Shown here: positions 46,774 to 59,631 of the stretch, one piece after another | Layout: the number at the start of each line of letters is the position of its first letter | Position numbering within the stretch: the stretch's first letter is position 1 | Origin: Hygrophila difformis | Lineage: Eukaryota; Streptophyta; Magnoliopsida; Lamiales; Acanthaceae | Length of the DNA: 64,000 nucleotides | Direction: 5' to 3' | Assembly: GCA_030278955.1 (NCBI GenBank) | Contig: JAOANR010000004.1 | Coordinates: 58,801,120-58,865,119, forward strand | The notes under the pieces: generated by a model | Told to the model about the DNA's origin: nothing | What the model saw: the letters and a program-made list of their open reading frames with translations, nothing else | The model's database searches: none | Position numbers and translations under genes: made by a program

Positions 46774-49700
46774 CTATGTCCCCATAGCTGTATCATGTTG
46801 AAGGAACAACTCTGGATACTTGCCCTGCATTTCGGCCTCAGTTTCCCACGTGGCATCATTCTCATCATGGTTTGACCATTGTACTTTGACCATGCGAATG
46901 ACTTTGCGCCTTGTGGCTCGTTCTTTAGTATCCAAGATCTTGACCGGTCTTTCCTCATAAGTAAGGTCTTTGTCGAGTTCGATAAGGTCTGGTTGCACTA
47001 CCCTTTTTGAATCATGCTGATATTTCTTAAGTTGCGACACATGGAATACGTTATGGACTCGAGACAACTCCTCTGGTAAGTCCAATCGGTATGCCAAGGT
47101 ACCAACTCGGGCGATAATGTCAAAGGGTCCAATATAACGGGGACTTAGCTTACCGCGTTTTCCGAACCGCATTACGCCCTTCATGGGCGATACTTTGAGC
47201 AGAACTTTATCGCCGACTTCGTATTCACCATCACGCCTCTTTTGATCGGCATACGTCTTCTGTCGATCTTGAGCGGCTTTCATCTTTAGTCGAATTTGCT
47301 CCACTATTCCTATCGTTTCCTCGATTAATTGTGGCCCAACAGGAATCGGATTTTCGCTTTTAGTCCAACAGAGTGGACTCCGACATTTCCTACCATATAG
47401 TGCCTCAAATGGGGCCATGCCAATACTAGCATGATAGCTATTATTATAGCTAAATTCTATAAGTGGTAGGTACTTTTCCCAACTACCCTTGAAATCCAAA
47501 ACACAGGCTCTCAACATGTCTTCAAGTGTCTGGATCGTCCTTTCAGTTTGACCATCGGTTGTTGGATGAAATGCTGTGCTCATTTTTATTTTTGTTCCGA
47601 AAGCGTGTTGGAGTTTCGTCCAGAATGTAGAGACAAATCGACTATCTCTATCTGAGACGATATCTTGGGGAATTCCATGCCTTCGGACTACATTCTCAAT
47701 ATAAGATCTTGCCAACTGATCCATACTCCATGTTTCTTTCATCGGTATGAATATGGCTGTTTTAGTTAATCGATCAACGATTACCCAAATCTTATCATTG
47801 CCTTTTGGTGTTTTTGGCAATCCTGACACAAAGTCCATAGAAATGCTATCCCATTTCCATTCTGGAATTTCTAATGGTTTTACTAACCCAAGTAGTTTTC
47901 TTCGGTCAGGTTTGACCTTTTGGCACGTCGGACACTTTTCCACAAATTCCGCTACCTCTCGCTTCATTCGTGGCCACCAAAAGACTTTACTTAAGTCCTT
48001 GTATAACTTATCCCCACCAGGATGCACAGAATATGGAGTTTCGTGTCCTTCTTCTAATATGCGCCTTTTAAGATCCTCGCAGGCCTTTGGTATACACCAT
48101 CGACCCTTAAATCGAATAGTGCCATCTTCGTGGATTTGGAACCCTATAGCTCCACCTTGAGCTATTTTTGTCTTAATCCTTTCTAATTTGACATCACCGG
48201 GTTGTCCATTTCGAATCTCGTCGAATATAGTCGGTTGTATTGTCATGGAATGAATCTGTTGAGCAGGTGTATCTTTATGTACCAATTCAATACCTAACCG
48301 AGCCAATTCCATATATAATGTTGGTGGCAAGATTCGTGTATTATCTAAGGGTCTTGTCTTTCGACTTAGTGCATCTGCCACTTTATTAGCTTTACCCTCA
48401 TGATAGGTGATACCTAAATCGTAGTCCTTCATCAACTCCAACCACCGTCTCTGTCGCATGTTGAGCTCTTTTTGAGTATAGATGTACTTCAGGCTCTTAT
48501 GGTCTGTGTATATGTTACATCTCCGTCCGTACAGGTAATGTCTCCATATTTTTAGGGCGAAGACAACTGCAGCCAATTCTAAATCATGAGTCGGGTAATT
48601 CTCCTCATGTGACTTTAGTTGTCGAGAAGCATATGCTATAACCTTCCCTTGTTGCATTAGCACGCATCCCAAGCCAAATTTGGAAGCGTCGCTATAAACT
48701 TCAAAATCGCCATCTTCAGTGGGTAAGGTAAGTATTGGTGCCGTGGTCAACATTTCTTTCAAAGTTTGGAATGCAATTTCGCATTCAGGTGTCCAAATCA
48801 CCTTTGATCCCTTCTTAAGGTTCTGTGTCAGGGGTCGTGCAATTTTTGAGAAATCCTTAACAAACCTCCTGTAATAGCCAGCTAGACCGAGAAAACTCCT
48901 TATCTCTGTTTGCGATGTTGGTACAGGCCAGTCTTTTACTGCGGATACCTTGGCTGGGTCAACTGAAATTCCTTCGGCTGAGACGATATGACCAAGGAAT
49001 GCGACTTTGTCTAGCCAGAAATCACATTTTGACAATTTAGCGTATAACTTGTGATTCCTCAGAGTTTGCAATACTTGATGTAGATGTTGTTCATGCCTCT
49101 CCTTGTCTATGGAATACACCAATATGTCGTCAATGAAGACTACTACGCATTTATCCAACAGTTCTCGAAAAACATTATTCATGAGACTCATGAATACTGC
49201 TGGGGCGTTGGTCAGCCCAAACGACATCACGGCGAACTCGTAATGTCCATACCGTGTTCTAAATGCCGTTTTTGGGATATCTTCTTTAGCTATCCTTAGC
49301 TGGTGATATCCGGACCTTAGATCAATCTTTGAAAACACCTTTGCTCCCTTTAGTTGATCAAATAAGTCATCTATTCGTGGCAAGGGATATTTATTCTTGA
49401 TGGTTACTTGGTTGAGACCTCTGTAATCGATACAGAGTCTTAGTCCTCCATCTTTTTTTCGTACAAATAGTACAGGTGCTCCCCACGGAGATGTACTAGG
49501 ACGAATGTATCCTTTTTCTAAAAGATCTTCAAGTTGTTCCCGTAACTCGTTCATCTCTGTTGGTGCCATCCGGTATGGAGCCTTTGATACAGGTTCGGTA
49601 CCCGGAATCAAATCAATCGTGAATTCTATCTCACGTTCGGGTGGCATTCCCGGAATATCATCTGGGAATACATCAGGATACTCACGTACTACTGGAATAT

Positions 49701-51225
49701 TGTTTATGTCTATCTCTTCTGCTTGAAGGTTCATAAGGTAGCAAATGTAAAGGGGATTTCCTTTTCTCATCAATGTTGCTAACTGCACCCTTGACACAAT
49801 TTTCGTGGTTGGCTTCTTTGGCTCAGCATAGAAAGACACACGCTTCCTGTTATCCCCATAAATTGTTATCTTTTGCTGAGAACAATTGATATTGGCTTGG
49901 TAACGCGTTAGCCAATCCATTCCTAAGATAATATCAAAATCTTGTAATTCAAATTCTACTAGATTTGCAAGGAACTCGACGTCACAAATACGAATGGGAA
50001 CTTTTTCGTGACGCTTTGAGCAGCTAACTATCGTTCCGTTGGGCAACGAGATTCTTAGTGTTATCTCCTGAGGGTTATCGAGTCCTAACTCGGGCAATTT
50101 ACTACGAGATATGAATGAACATGTGGCTCCAGAATCAAATAGAATGCGCACTTTATACCCATTAATTTCGAAAGTACCTTCGATCACATCTCCAGCACCT
50201 GGCATGTCAGCTTGGTTTACCACGTTCAACCTTCCTTGATTTGGCCCACCTGGATTCTGTGGGTTTCCACCAGCTGTCCTTTGATTGTTGGGAAATGGAG
50301 GCCGTTGTCCTTGATTATTTCCACCAATGCGGGGTCCTTGGGGACAATAATCCTCCTTTCGTAAGTCTGCTCGAATTCGGCTAGGATCGAGTCTTATGCG
50401 ACAGTCCACCGCCTTGTGTCCCTTTAGTCCACAACGATAGCATTCATCATCTTGAGGACACTGTTGCATAGTGTGCTTTTTATAACAGCGACGGCACGGG
50501 GCTGGTATTGGTTCTCCGTTCCGATTTATGCGAAACACCGTACTATTCCAGTTATTCCTTGGGAAATTCCTCCTTTGGTTTGGATGATTATCCTTACTCT
50601 CTTCAATTTTCCTCTTTCCTTTGTCATGTGGTGCAGATTTGGAGTTTTCTCCTTTATGCTCGTGTCCTTCTACCATCTCGACTGTCATAGCTCGATTATA
50701 GACTTTTTGCAAGCTAGTGAATTGCTTCCCTCCAAATGCCTTTCGTATGTTTTTATTCAAGCCAAGCTCAAATTTTTGGGCTTTAGTTTGCTCAGTTGCC
50801 ACCAGGTCTGGGGCGAACCTCAAGAGTTCTGTAAACTTAGCATAGTATTGTTGAACCGACCGATTACCCTGTTGAAGAGAAATGAATTCTCCATACTTGG
50901 CATTCTTGAGGCTAAGTGGATAAAACTGCTCCCTCAAGCTTTTCTGAAACTCTTCCCAAGTTACTTGGCGGTTCTCTTGTGACCTCCACCAAGTGTTTGC
51001 AATGCCAGTTAGGAAAAAGGTAGCCACTCCCACCTTTCTTTCATCTGGACATTCAACTGCTTCGAGCAGTTTCTCAAATGACTCAATCCAACCTTCCAGC
51101 TTGGCTGGATCTTCTTGTCCAGCATATCGAGGCGGTTGAAACTTATTAACAGCTTCAATAACAACTGCTAATCACCCTTGGAGCAGTAGTTCTATTCGTT
51201 GTTGACGATTGTCGTTATCGGCCAT
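46774..51225 (-). pseudogene. Gypsy 2 gag-pol polyprotein, open except for one early stop
   Basis: The start is taken at the ATG at 51225, where the frame begins MADNDNRQQRIELLLQG. A TGA at 51172-51174 is codon 18; beyond it the same frame is open to the TAG at 46774-46776. Domains: gag, CCHC knuckle [14 protein letters not shown], protease [15 protein letters not shown], reverse transcriptase [10 protein letters not shown], RNase [16 protein letters not shown], integrase ([11 protein letters not shown] to CPTCQKVK, then the DDE core), and a chromodomain near [18 protein letters not shown]. An in-frame Met (51033) opens 1419 codons but starts inside gag. If the TGA is real the copy makes no full Gag; a sequencing error or an unannotated start is possible. 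Confidence 0.9.
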
Positions 51226-51498
51226 ACTTGTTATCGCTATCCCTTTCGCCCCTAGTCGATATATGTTAGTTAGTTAGTCACTTTAAAAAATCAATATAAC
51301 ACACCATACTAGTAGTTTATTCAAAGTCTAGATAATAATAAGGCAAACTTTATTTCATAATACCGAGATGGAGTACAACATTGAAAATTTCCAAGGTTTA
51401 AGATAGTCATAATTCTTAATACCAACTTGGGTACAACATTTAAAATTTCCATGTTTTAAAATAGTTATAACTTTTACTAGTAGTAAACAAACGATAAG

Positions 51499-52050
51499 CT
51501 AGTACTGGGCACCGCGAGGAGGGCTGGCACGATGGTACACTGGAGATGGGGTTCGCTGGCGCAAACAGACAACATCTTCATCGGGATCACTTTCTTCGGC
51601 ACGTGCACCCTGGGCGGATGATCCTGGGAGGCGTCGGAGATCAACAGTAAGGTCTCTATAGAACTTATTAACTTTGTGCCTCCTTCTCTCCATATACGCA
51701 ATCTCCTTGTTCAGGCGTCTTATGGTATCCAGGTGAAGGCTGACTTGCTCCTTAGTATCCTTCAGCTCCTCCTTCAGTTCGTCTATCTCCTCCACCTGCT
51801 CAGCACACAAGTGATCTAGTTCCTCCTTTTCTGTTTCGGCCAAGACCCTTCTATCGTATTCATCTTTATACTTATTTTCGAGTATTAGCTCCTCGTTTAT
51901 ATGTGTCGTAGCCTCTAACGCCAGTCGGTTCCTTAACTGATCATTTTTTGTGCTAAGGTGCTCGGCTCTAGCCCTCTCTCGCTCGCTGGTTTTTATTAAT
52001 TCTCGAACCAACTCTGGAACTAGTTCGGCTATCCTATTGTTATCCCCCAT
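51499..52050 (-). CDS. Extra coiled-coil ORF in the gypsy 2 leader
   Basis: A 183-codon sense-strand frame lies between the primer site and gag. It begins MGDNNRIAELVPELVRELIK and is dominated by charged heptad-like repeats (for example EEIDELKEELKDTKEQ, LDTIRRLNKEIAYMERRR), giving a long predicted coiled coil at about residues 20-130. The tail is Ser/Pro/Arg-rich (QRTPSPVYHRASPPRGAQY). It has no enzyme motif and no membrane segment. Gypsy 1 has nothing comparable in its leader. Some chromoviral and other plant elements carry such additional ORFs of uncertain role. Being intact in a very young element suggests recent constraint, but it could be a captured host fragment. Confidence 0.7.
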   Translation of the reverse strand: MGDNNRIAELVPELVRELIKTSERERARAEHLSTKNDQLRNRLALEATTHINEELILENKYKDEYDRRVLAETEKEELDHLCAEQVEEIDELKEELKDTKEQVSLHLDTIRRLNKEIAYMERRRHKVNKFYRDLTVDLRRLPGSSAQGARAEESDPDEDVVCLRQRTPSPVYHRASPPRGAQY

Positions 52051-52230
52051 CTAACAAACAAAATATTCATAAATATTTGCAAATATTAAAAATGATAATA
52101 GCATGAACTGTGCCTAATGTCAGTGCATCGTGTCCCCCGAAAATATGCAACAATTCTATTTTAAACCGATAAGAAAACATATTTTACTTTTCCCTTTTTT
52201 TTAAAAAAAACATTTTTTTTTTTCAAATGG

Positions 52231-52242
52231 GCTCTGATACCA
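52231..52242 (-). other. Gypsy 2 primer-binding site
   Basis: On the minus strand TGGTATCAGAGC follows the 5' LTR after three bases, again the initiator tRNA-Met type. Confidence 0.95.
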
Positions 52243-52245
52243 CTC

Positions 52246-54965
52246 TGTAACACCCCCGTTTTCCTACTCTTAGTTCCGCGGCGGAAGCCTCAACTAGGAA
52301 TCCGGGGTTGTTACCGCCACGCCCCTTAATTAAGCTCGCTTAGGTCTAACCTTGGCTAACTTAATTAATTGGCGCTAAGGCTAATTAAATTAAATTGCTA
52401 ACACATGCTTAAAACAATAACTTTATTATTTACAAAATATAATATATCAGAGTTCGCAAAATATGACGACTAAGGCTCGTCGCCCCCAAAAGTAACTTGA
52501 CATAACATTAAAATATAAATGAAAACTAATAATATGATATATATGTATATATATATATATATTTATTTATTTTACACAAAAGGTTTGATACCCATGCCCG
52601 TGCCCATGCATTTAGTCATCTCCACATATGTCAAATCCTGAAAAGAGTGCACATATAATTTATCAGCACACCGGCTGAGTAAATAAATTTGTACTCATGG
52701 GACAAAATTAAATATAAAGACTCAAGCAGTAAATGACATGTCAAACCGTTAAAAATTCTGATTCTCTGTGTCATGTTGCTCGACTATGACGTCTACACCC
52801 GGGGTATCCCATAGGACCTAACATGCTTTCATAGTGACCGTAATCAAGACTATGAGTATACAAGGGCGGCCCTCCCTTGCAACTAGAACTGATTGTGAGA
52901 CCCTTGGCCTAACACAATTCTCTTTATAATGCTCTTACGAAGATAACCCCAATTGGAGTATATCCCGTATAATAATATCATCTCAATAATTTACATGCCA
53001 TACACTGGAAATAAAATTTTCACATGCATGGCCTAGCCCAAAAATAATTAAACTCATACTAGGGCATTTCCTCTGCATAAATCATTTGCATGAATAATTC
53101 TAAATTATTTATAGCAATAAGGAATTAAACATGCAAAAAATTAAATTTTGGGACAACGCCCGCAGAATATAAATTTACTTACTATCTCCCTGACAATAGC
53201 TTACTAAAATCTGGGACTGCAACTACTCCACCGCTTGCCTATCTACTGCTCAATATTTTTTTTCCTCCACTATCTCAACCTCTCTCTCTCCCTCTCGTTG
53301 GTTCTCTCCCTCTCTCTAATATTTTTTTTTTTCACCCTCTCAGTGCTCTCTATTTCTTTCTTCTGCTTGGTGTGAATTGTGGCTTCTGAAGCCTGGTATT
53401 TATAGGCGATCCATTGGCCTTTGCCTTCACTATTTTATTATTTTATTTTATTCTTTGTTTGCTTGCATAGCTAACTTTTATTTCTTCTACACCTACTCAT
53501 TGTTCTTATGCATGCAGGTCTTCTTATTTTATTATTATTTTTTTGTTTTAGAATTCTATTACTCCCATGCACCCTACTCTATGTGTATAAATTTTAGCTA
53601 TCATGCACGTCCTCTCTTGTCTTTAAATTTTAATTTTTATTTGTCACTATTTCTTATTACTTTCCCTACTCTATTTTATTTATTTTATCTTCTTGTGTGA
53701 GAGAACAATGAGTGTCTTGAACTGCTCCTCCATTTGCTACAGTTGAAATGACATGAGAAGCAATGACCAATGAGAATGATTAACATCTAAATGCCCCTTT
53801 ATACATCAGAAGGAAAAGTTATTACTTAAGAACAATTGTTCAGCAAGGTGAGACAGGCATAACCGTGGAAAATTAGAAGAGAAAATAAATATCTAACCAA
53901 AAGCTTATTTTTGAAATATGTGAACTCATACACTTAATTAACAGATTTTAATTGCAATGAAATTCATCATAATAATTTAAATTTAAATTTAAATATATTA
54001 AATATAATATTTAAATTTAAATATATTAAATATAACTATCAAAACATACCTCTTACAAATACTCTCTGCGGTCTTTCATACTTTGAAATTGACTAATAAC
54101 AGCTTCATTCATAACATTGAGAAGAGTTTCTTTCTCAATAGCTAGCACAAATAAGAGATTCGTTGATAAAAAAATTATCACCTATTCGATTTCGCAAATC
54201 AGATTTCACAAGTTTTTGGGGTCCCTACAAAAATTTAAGCGGGTGCACTAAACTACGCATAAATATTTTTTTTACCTTACAATACAAATTTAAGTGGTGT
54301 CACGTGCCCCCGGTGTATCAAACGTGTGTCCGCCCCTCTATGAGTGTATTTCCTACTCCATTTGCAAGCTACTATCCATCATGTGAACTCATCTCTTGTT
54401 TTTTTTTTTTTTTTTTTTTTATTATTATTACTTTTTTTTTTATTCATGTTCTTCTTGTAGACTATCCTATTTTTAGTGTCTACTTTCCCACTTTTGCACG
54501 CCACCCATCCTTCCTTTGTCTTTTCAATTTTTTTTTTTTTTTTTTTTTTTATTATTTACTTATTCATTTATTTGGCTTTTGATAAAAGTTTCAAAACAAG
54601 TAGGGTTTGAACACACAACCTTTAAGTTATGAGCCCACTTGACTAACCAATTGGTTATCAAAGTCTTTATGTCATATCTTAATTCTAACTAAATTTATTT
54701 CAAAATATTAGAATCCTTATTGTTAGTAATTATTTTTACCCATCTATATCTTTAAATCAAATCTTATTTTTTTTTCTAAAATATTACTCTTCCAAACATT
54801 TAAACTTTTCCATACTAGAAAATATTCCCTATCATCTACTTTTAAACTTGGAAAAATAGTTCATTGTTTACAACATTCTTTTAATTAAAACCCACTTCCT
54901 ATTAAATTTTAATTTATAGCAGACAATTAATTATTCTACTATATTTAAATTTAGCGGGTATTACA
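52246..54965 (-). repeat. Gypsy 2 5' LTR (minus-strand element)
   Basis: Matches 43905-46623 over its full length with only homopolymer-length differences noticed by eye. Confidence 0.94.
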
Positions 54966-54970
54966 ACAAC

Positions 54971-57270
54971 GCACAAAAATGGGACCTCAAAGAAGGTTGG
55001 GCATATATGTCGGGTATGAATCACCCTCGATTATTAAATATCTTGAGCCAAAAACGGGTGATTTATTTACTGCAAGATTTGCAGACTGTCACTTTGATGA
55101 AACTCAATTCCCGACATTAGGGGGAGGAAATGATCAACTGAAAAAGGAAATATCTTGGCAAAGTCCATTTGATTTCCTTGATCATCGTACAAGGCAATGC
55201 GAACTTGAAGTTCAAAGAATTGTGCATTTGCAGGGAATTGCAAATCAATTACCCGATGCTTTTAATGATGCTGCTAAAGTCACAAAATCATATATAAATG
55301 ATGCAGCAAATGCACCAGCCAATATAAATGTCCCAGAAGGGCAAATTCCAAGTGCAAATGAACCTACTGCACGCCTGAAGCGTGGTAGGCCTTTGGGTTC
55401 CAAGGATAAAAATCCACGAAAGAAGAAAATTATCCATATGGGTGATTCACAGATGATACTCCCGAAGGAAAAATTGATTCAACCCCCGAAAAGGTTGAAC
55501 CTGAAAATATTCACCCAGAAGAAAATGAAGTTATTGAAACTTCTTTCAATTATATCAATACTGGGAAATGTTGGAACCGAAAAGAAACAAACGTTGATAA
55601 TGCCTTTGCATACAACGTTGCACTCGATGTAATGGAAAATAACGAGGATCCTGAACCAAGATCAGTTGAAGAATGTCGGAAAAGAAATGATTGGTCAAAA
55701 TGGAAAGATGCGATTCAGTCTGAACTAGATTCACTGAATAAACGAAAAGTATTCGGCCCTATTGTCCAAACACCAAAAAAATGTGAAGCCTGTTGGCTAC
55801 AGATGGGTGTTTGTGAGAAAAAGAAATGAAAATAATGAAATTGCCAAATATAAGGCAAGGCTTGTAGCCCAAGGTTTTTCACAACGACCGGGAATTGATT
55901 TTGAGGAAACATATTCCCCAGTTATGGATGGAATAACATTCAGGTATCTAATGAGTCTAGCAGTACGAGAAAATCTCGAAATGAGGCTGATGGATGTTGT
56001 TACTGCATATTTATATGGCTCATTAGAAAATGATATTTATATGAAAATACCTGAAGGGTTTAAATTACCTGAGTCTTGCAACTCAAAACCCAGAGAAAAT
56101 TATTCCATCAAACTGCAAAAATCGTTGTATGGGCTCAAGCAATCTGGCCGAATGTGGTACAACCGCCTCAGTGAAAGTTTGATAAAGGAATGCTATACAA
56201 ATGACCCGATCAGCCCTTGTGTATTTATAAAGAAAAATGGGTCAGAATTTGTGATCGTCGCAGTCTATGTTGACGATTTAAATCTAATTGGAACTCCTGA
56301 AGAGTTGAAAAAGGCGGTCGAATATCTGAAAAAGGAATTTGAAATCAAAGATTTCGGGAAAACGAAATTTTGCCTTGGCCTACAAATTGAGCATTTGGAA
56401 ATGGGCATATTTGTTCATCAATCAGCTTATACCCAAAAGGTATTAAAGCAATTTCGAATGGATTATGCTCATCCGCTAAATAATCCAATGGTCGTTCGGG
56501 CACTTGATCCTGCAAAGGATCCATTTAGGCCAAAAGAAGATAATGAAGAGCAACTTGGCCCAGAAATCCCATATTTAAGCGCAATTGGTGCGTTAATGTA
56601 TCTTGCAAACAACACGCGACCTGATATCGCGTTTGCAGTCAATCTACTCGCAAGATTCAGCTCTTGCCCTACTCAACGACATTGGAAAGGCATAAAGCAT
56701 GTTTTTCGCTATCTCCAAGGAACAATTGATCTTGGGTTATTTTACCCAAAAGACTCTCGACATGAGTTAATTGGCTATGCCGATGCAGGTTATTTATCAG
56801 ATCCACACAAAGCCAAATCTCAAACAGGCTATATCTTCACGTGTGGTGGAACTGCTATCTCTTGGAGGTCAATGAAGCAGACTCTAACTGCTACTTCTTC
56901 TAATCATGCCGAAATATTAGCAATCCATGAAGCAAGTCGAGAATGTGTTTGGTTGAGGTCAATGACTCAACATATATTGAAGAGTTGTGGTTTAATCATT
57001 GAACCACAAATGCCCCCAACAATTTTATTTGAAGATAATTCGGCTTGTGTAGCACAGTTGAAAGGGGGTTATATCAAAGGAGATAGAACGAAGCATATTT
57101 CACCAAAATTCTTCTACACTCATAATCTTCAAAAGAATGGTGAAGTCGATGTGCAACAAATTCGATCAGAAAATAATTTAGCGGATCTATTTACCAAGGC
57201 ATTGCCGACTACAACATTCGAGAAGCTCGTGAAGAAAATTGGAATGCGGCGGCTTCGAGATTTAAAATGA
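54971..57270 (+). pseudogene. Copia pol segment 3: integrase end, reverse transcriptase, RNase H
   Basis: Resumes with RTKMGPQRRLGIYVGYESPS, a standard copia stretch after integrase. Reverse transcriptase landmarks are KARLVAQGFSQRPGIDFEET, KSLYGLKQSGRMWYNRL and the catalytic VYVDDLNLIG. RNase H follows from GYADAGYLSDPHKAKSQTGY to FTKALPTTTFEKLVKKIGMR. Two frame breaks occur: a one-base loss near 55445, and a seven-A run at 55775-55781 where six would keep frame. From 55790 to the TGA at 57268-57270 it is open. Confidence 0.92.
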
Positions 57271-57397
57271 TGTCCAAATCAGGGGGAGCATCTGATACAA
57301 GAATACTGTACTCTTTTTCCTTCACTTGGATTTTTTCCCACTGGGTTTTTTCCAAGTAAGGTTTTAACGAGGCATATTCTTCGTATTGACGACATTC

Positions 57398-57406
57398 AAG
57401 GGGGAG
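57398..57406 (+). other. Copia polypurine tract
   Basis: aagggggag sits immediately before the 3' LTR. Confidence 0.85.
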
Positions 57407-57797
57407 TATTATGCATGTAAACAAAACATGTGAATGTCTAGTGTTCAACATCCATGTTCATGCCTTGATCATAAGGTTAGACATGTGAAAGTCTTGAAAT
57501 GTATATGCCTTGATTATGAGGTTAGTAAATAGTGAGAGGATAAAAAAGTTTATAAATAGCCTATTTAATGTATTGAGAAGTTAAGTTAGAAAAATTTTAT
57601 GCAAGCTTAATACTTGTTTCATTTCATAGCCATAATTATTACACTTTATCCATTTTATTATCCCACTTTTAAACTTCCTTTCTTTCATCATTTAATCCCA
57701 ATTTCCATTACAATACTTCCACTATAAACACAAGCTAATAAGCCATATACCATTTTATTGTACACATACATAAATAAAGATAGTTATTTCTATAACA
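57407..57797 (+). repeat. Copia 3' LTR
   Basis: Same length and ends as the 5' LTR. Two differences are seen by eye (gtaaacaaaac against gtaaataaaac; cctatttaatg against cctatgtaatg). Confidence 0.95.
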
Positions 57798-57802
57798 GTA
57801 TC

Positions 57803-58758
57803 AGCATATATCTCAACTCTGAGAAAGCAGTGGGATGGGATGGATAGTAGTAGTAGTAGTATGATTTTTCTGGGTGAAACTGAAATGCAATTTGGGAATT
57901 GGGATATATCCTCCTTTCATTAACAAAAGTGGCAAGTAATTAAATGCTTTTTCTAGTTTATTAATTACTGAAAATGCAACTTTAATTTTGTGTGTTGCTG
58001 CAGGTCATCTGCAATGTTGACCACGTCATACATCCTGATAAAGCAAAAGCAATTCGCTACTGAAAAATATACTAAATACTACTAGGACAAATCAACCACC
58101 ATCAAGAAATGATACTAGTATTGTAAGAGTAAAATCTCCAACTCCACTCACTGCTTAACCCAAAATCAATGATAGATAGTAATTAATACAATCAAGCTTA
58201 ATTATAATCCTAGCAGACCTAGCTCCTAACATCAACGTTTCATTCTTATGTTTATCAAGATAGATACTCAATCAGCACTGCAATAATACATATGTTTAAT
58301 TACCATTTTATATACTTAATTAATATGATCAGCATGCATGTCAGGCATGCAACCATTGGTATAAACAGTATAGAGTGTTTAATAAAAATCCCAATAAGAT
58401 CGAGCTCACCTGCAAAGGCGGAATTACTGCCGGGCCTTGTGTTCCTTTTGGGTGATTATTATGATTGCATGATGCCTTAAATGCATGAGTGGTGGCAGAG
58501 CTCCGCAGAGAATAAAAGACCACTTCTTTGCTAATTAGGTACTTTTACCAATTGAGGAAATGGGGATTGGGGAGCGACACAGATGGGGATTGGTTTCTGC
58601 AATATATACTTGAGGAAGAACCACAAGTCCTGAAAGCAACTAACTACTACTACTGATCATGGAGAAATTGGAACAGTTAAATTCTTATTTATTTTTAATT
58701 TTTTTTGGACCTTTGGATTTTGAATTTTGAAACAATTAAGATTCTAGTAGTTATAATA
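57803..58758. other. Unit 2 DNA right of the copia element
   Basis: Aligns with 20698-22000 of unit 1, for example gggtgaaactgaaatgcaat, attaacaaaagtgg and ccattggtataaa. No gene. Short frames here (58292-58480) are not conserved in unit 1. Confidence 0.55.
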
Positions 58759-58980
58759 TACTACCTCCGTCTTTTAAAAATGGTAACGTTTGTAAAATTT
58801 AGATACTGTTTACACACACTTTTACTTAAAGTTTTATTATAGTTATACAAGTTAAAATATAGTCAAGTAGGATCTTGTTAAATTCGTCTCGTCGAGTAGT
58901 TTTTAAATATGAAACTTTTAGAATTTTTACTTATACCAAACTTGAGTTATTAATAATTTAAAATGGGCATTGTACTGCAG
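58759..58980. mobile_element. Mariner-type MITE, right end lost
   Basis: Left end tactacctccgtcttttaaa and core aggatcttgttaaattcgtc and cttgagttattaataattt are present. The expected right inverted repeat is missing after about 58975. Confidence 0.62.
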
Positions 58981-59498
58981 GGTACGTTTTAATTTTTTTA
59001 AAAATTAGTATATATTTATAACAAGTTGCCAAGTGGCGACTTCGCCCAATTATTTTTGGGTCAATTTAGAAAACTTACAGTGGACAATAACATATGTTTA
59101 ATTAAATACTCCCAAAAATATAATAAAAAGTGTTGTAGAAAAGTGATGGTAGCATTTAGAAAATGAATAATCAAATAATTGATGTAACCAAATGTGTTGT
59201 AGAAAAGTGAGCTTATATTATAATTTTATATCGCAATTATCCAATAATTAATTTTAAAGTATTTTACTTTATGTTCTGAGATTGTAAAATTATCACAAAG
59301 CGCATTGTTAAAGATAATCAAATATTTTTTTTTTTCAATCTCTTATTTATATTTATAATAAATTTTACTCATATCCTTTTGCCAATATAGATTTTTTTTT
59401 TGATATAACTATTTTTTACTATTTAAATATAATAACTTGTGTGTCGGGTGGTTATGAGAATTTTTTTATTGTTTAGTTTTTTACAAAGTCGCCAAATC

Positions 59499-59565
59499 AA
59501 ATGGCTCGATTCATCCCCTTTACAGACCTTCAATAGCTCCTATAAAAAAAAATGGCTCGATTCAT
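59499..59565 (+). mobile_element. SINE 3'-tail remnant with 16-bp target duplication
   Basis: aaatggctcgattcat at 59499-59514 and 59550-59565 flanks cccctttacagaccttcaat, then agctcctat plus A. That matches the end of the 10.7-kb SINE (ccttcaatgactcat plus A). Nearly the whole 5' part is missing. Confidence 0.75.
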
Positions 59566-59631
59566 AATTGTTTATGGAATAAAATACTAATATATTCTCT
59601 AAATCGCCATCTCTCGAATAGTGATTTCGTA

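Larger units (their letters stand above)
43900..54970 (-). mobile_element. Ty3/gypsy chromovirus-type element 2 (Del/Tekay-like), nearly intact
   Basis: Target duplication ACAAC is at 43900-43904 and 54966-54970; the element spans 43905-54965 on the minus strand. LTRs are 2719 and 2720 bases. In the parts compared by eye they differ only in homopolymer lengths, so this is probably the youngest insertion of the three. It has canonical TG...CA ends, a tRNA-Met primer site, one continuous gag-pol frame apart from an early stop, and an extra coiled-coil ORF in the leader. Confidence 0.94.
29573..57802 (+). mobile_element. Ty1/copia retrotransposon, split by two nested gypsy elements
   Basis: Perfect target duplication GTATC is at 29573-29577 and 57798-57802. 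The 391-bp LTRs differ at about two positions by eye, so insertion is recent. Without the two guests the element is about 4.45 kb. Gene order protease, integrase, reverse transcriptase, RNase H places it in Ty1/copia. The coding sequence resumes in frame after each guest once one 5-bp target copy is discounted. It has no recognisable gag and has two frameshifts of its own, so it cannot be autonomous. Confidence 0.95.

Noticed and set aside
47747..48160. Plus-strand frames antisense to gypsy 2 gag-pol (also 49505-49726 and 50452-50982)
   Set aside because: Shadows of the minus-strand polyprotein.
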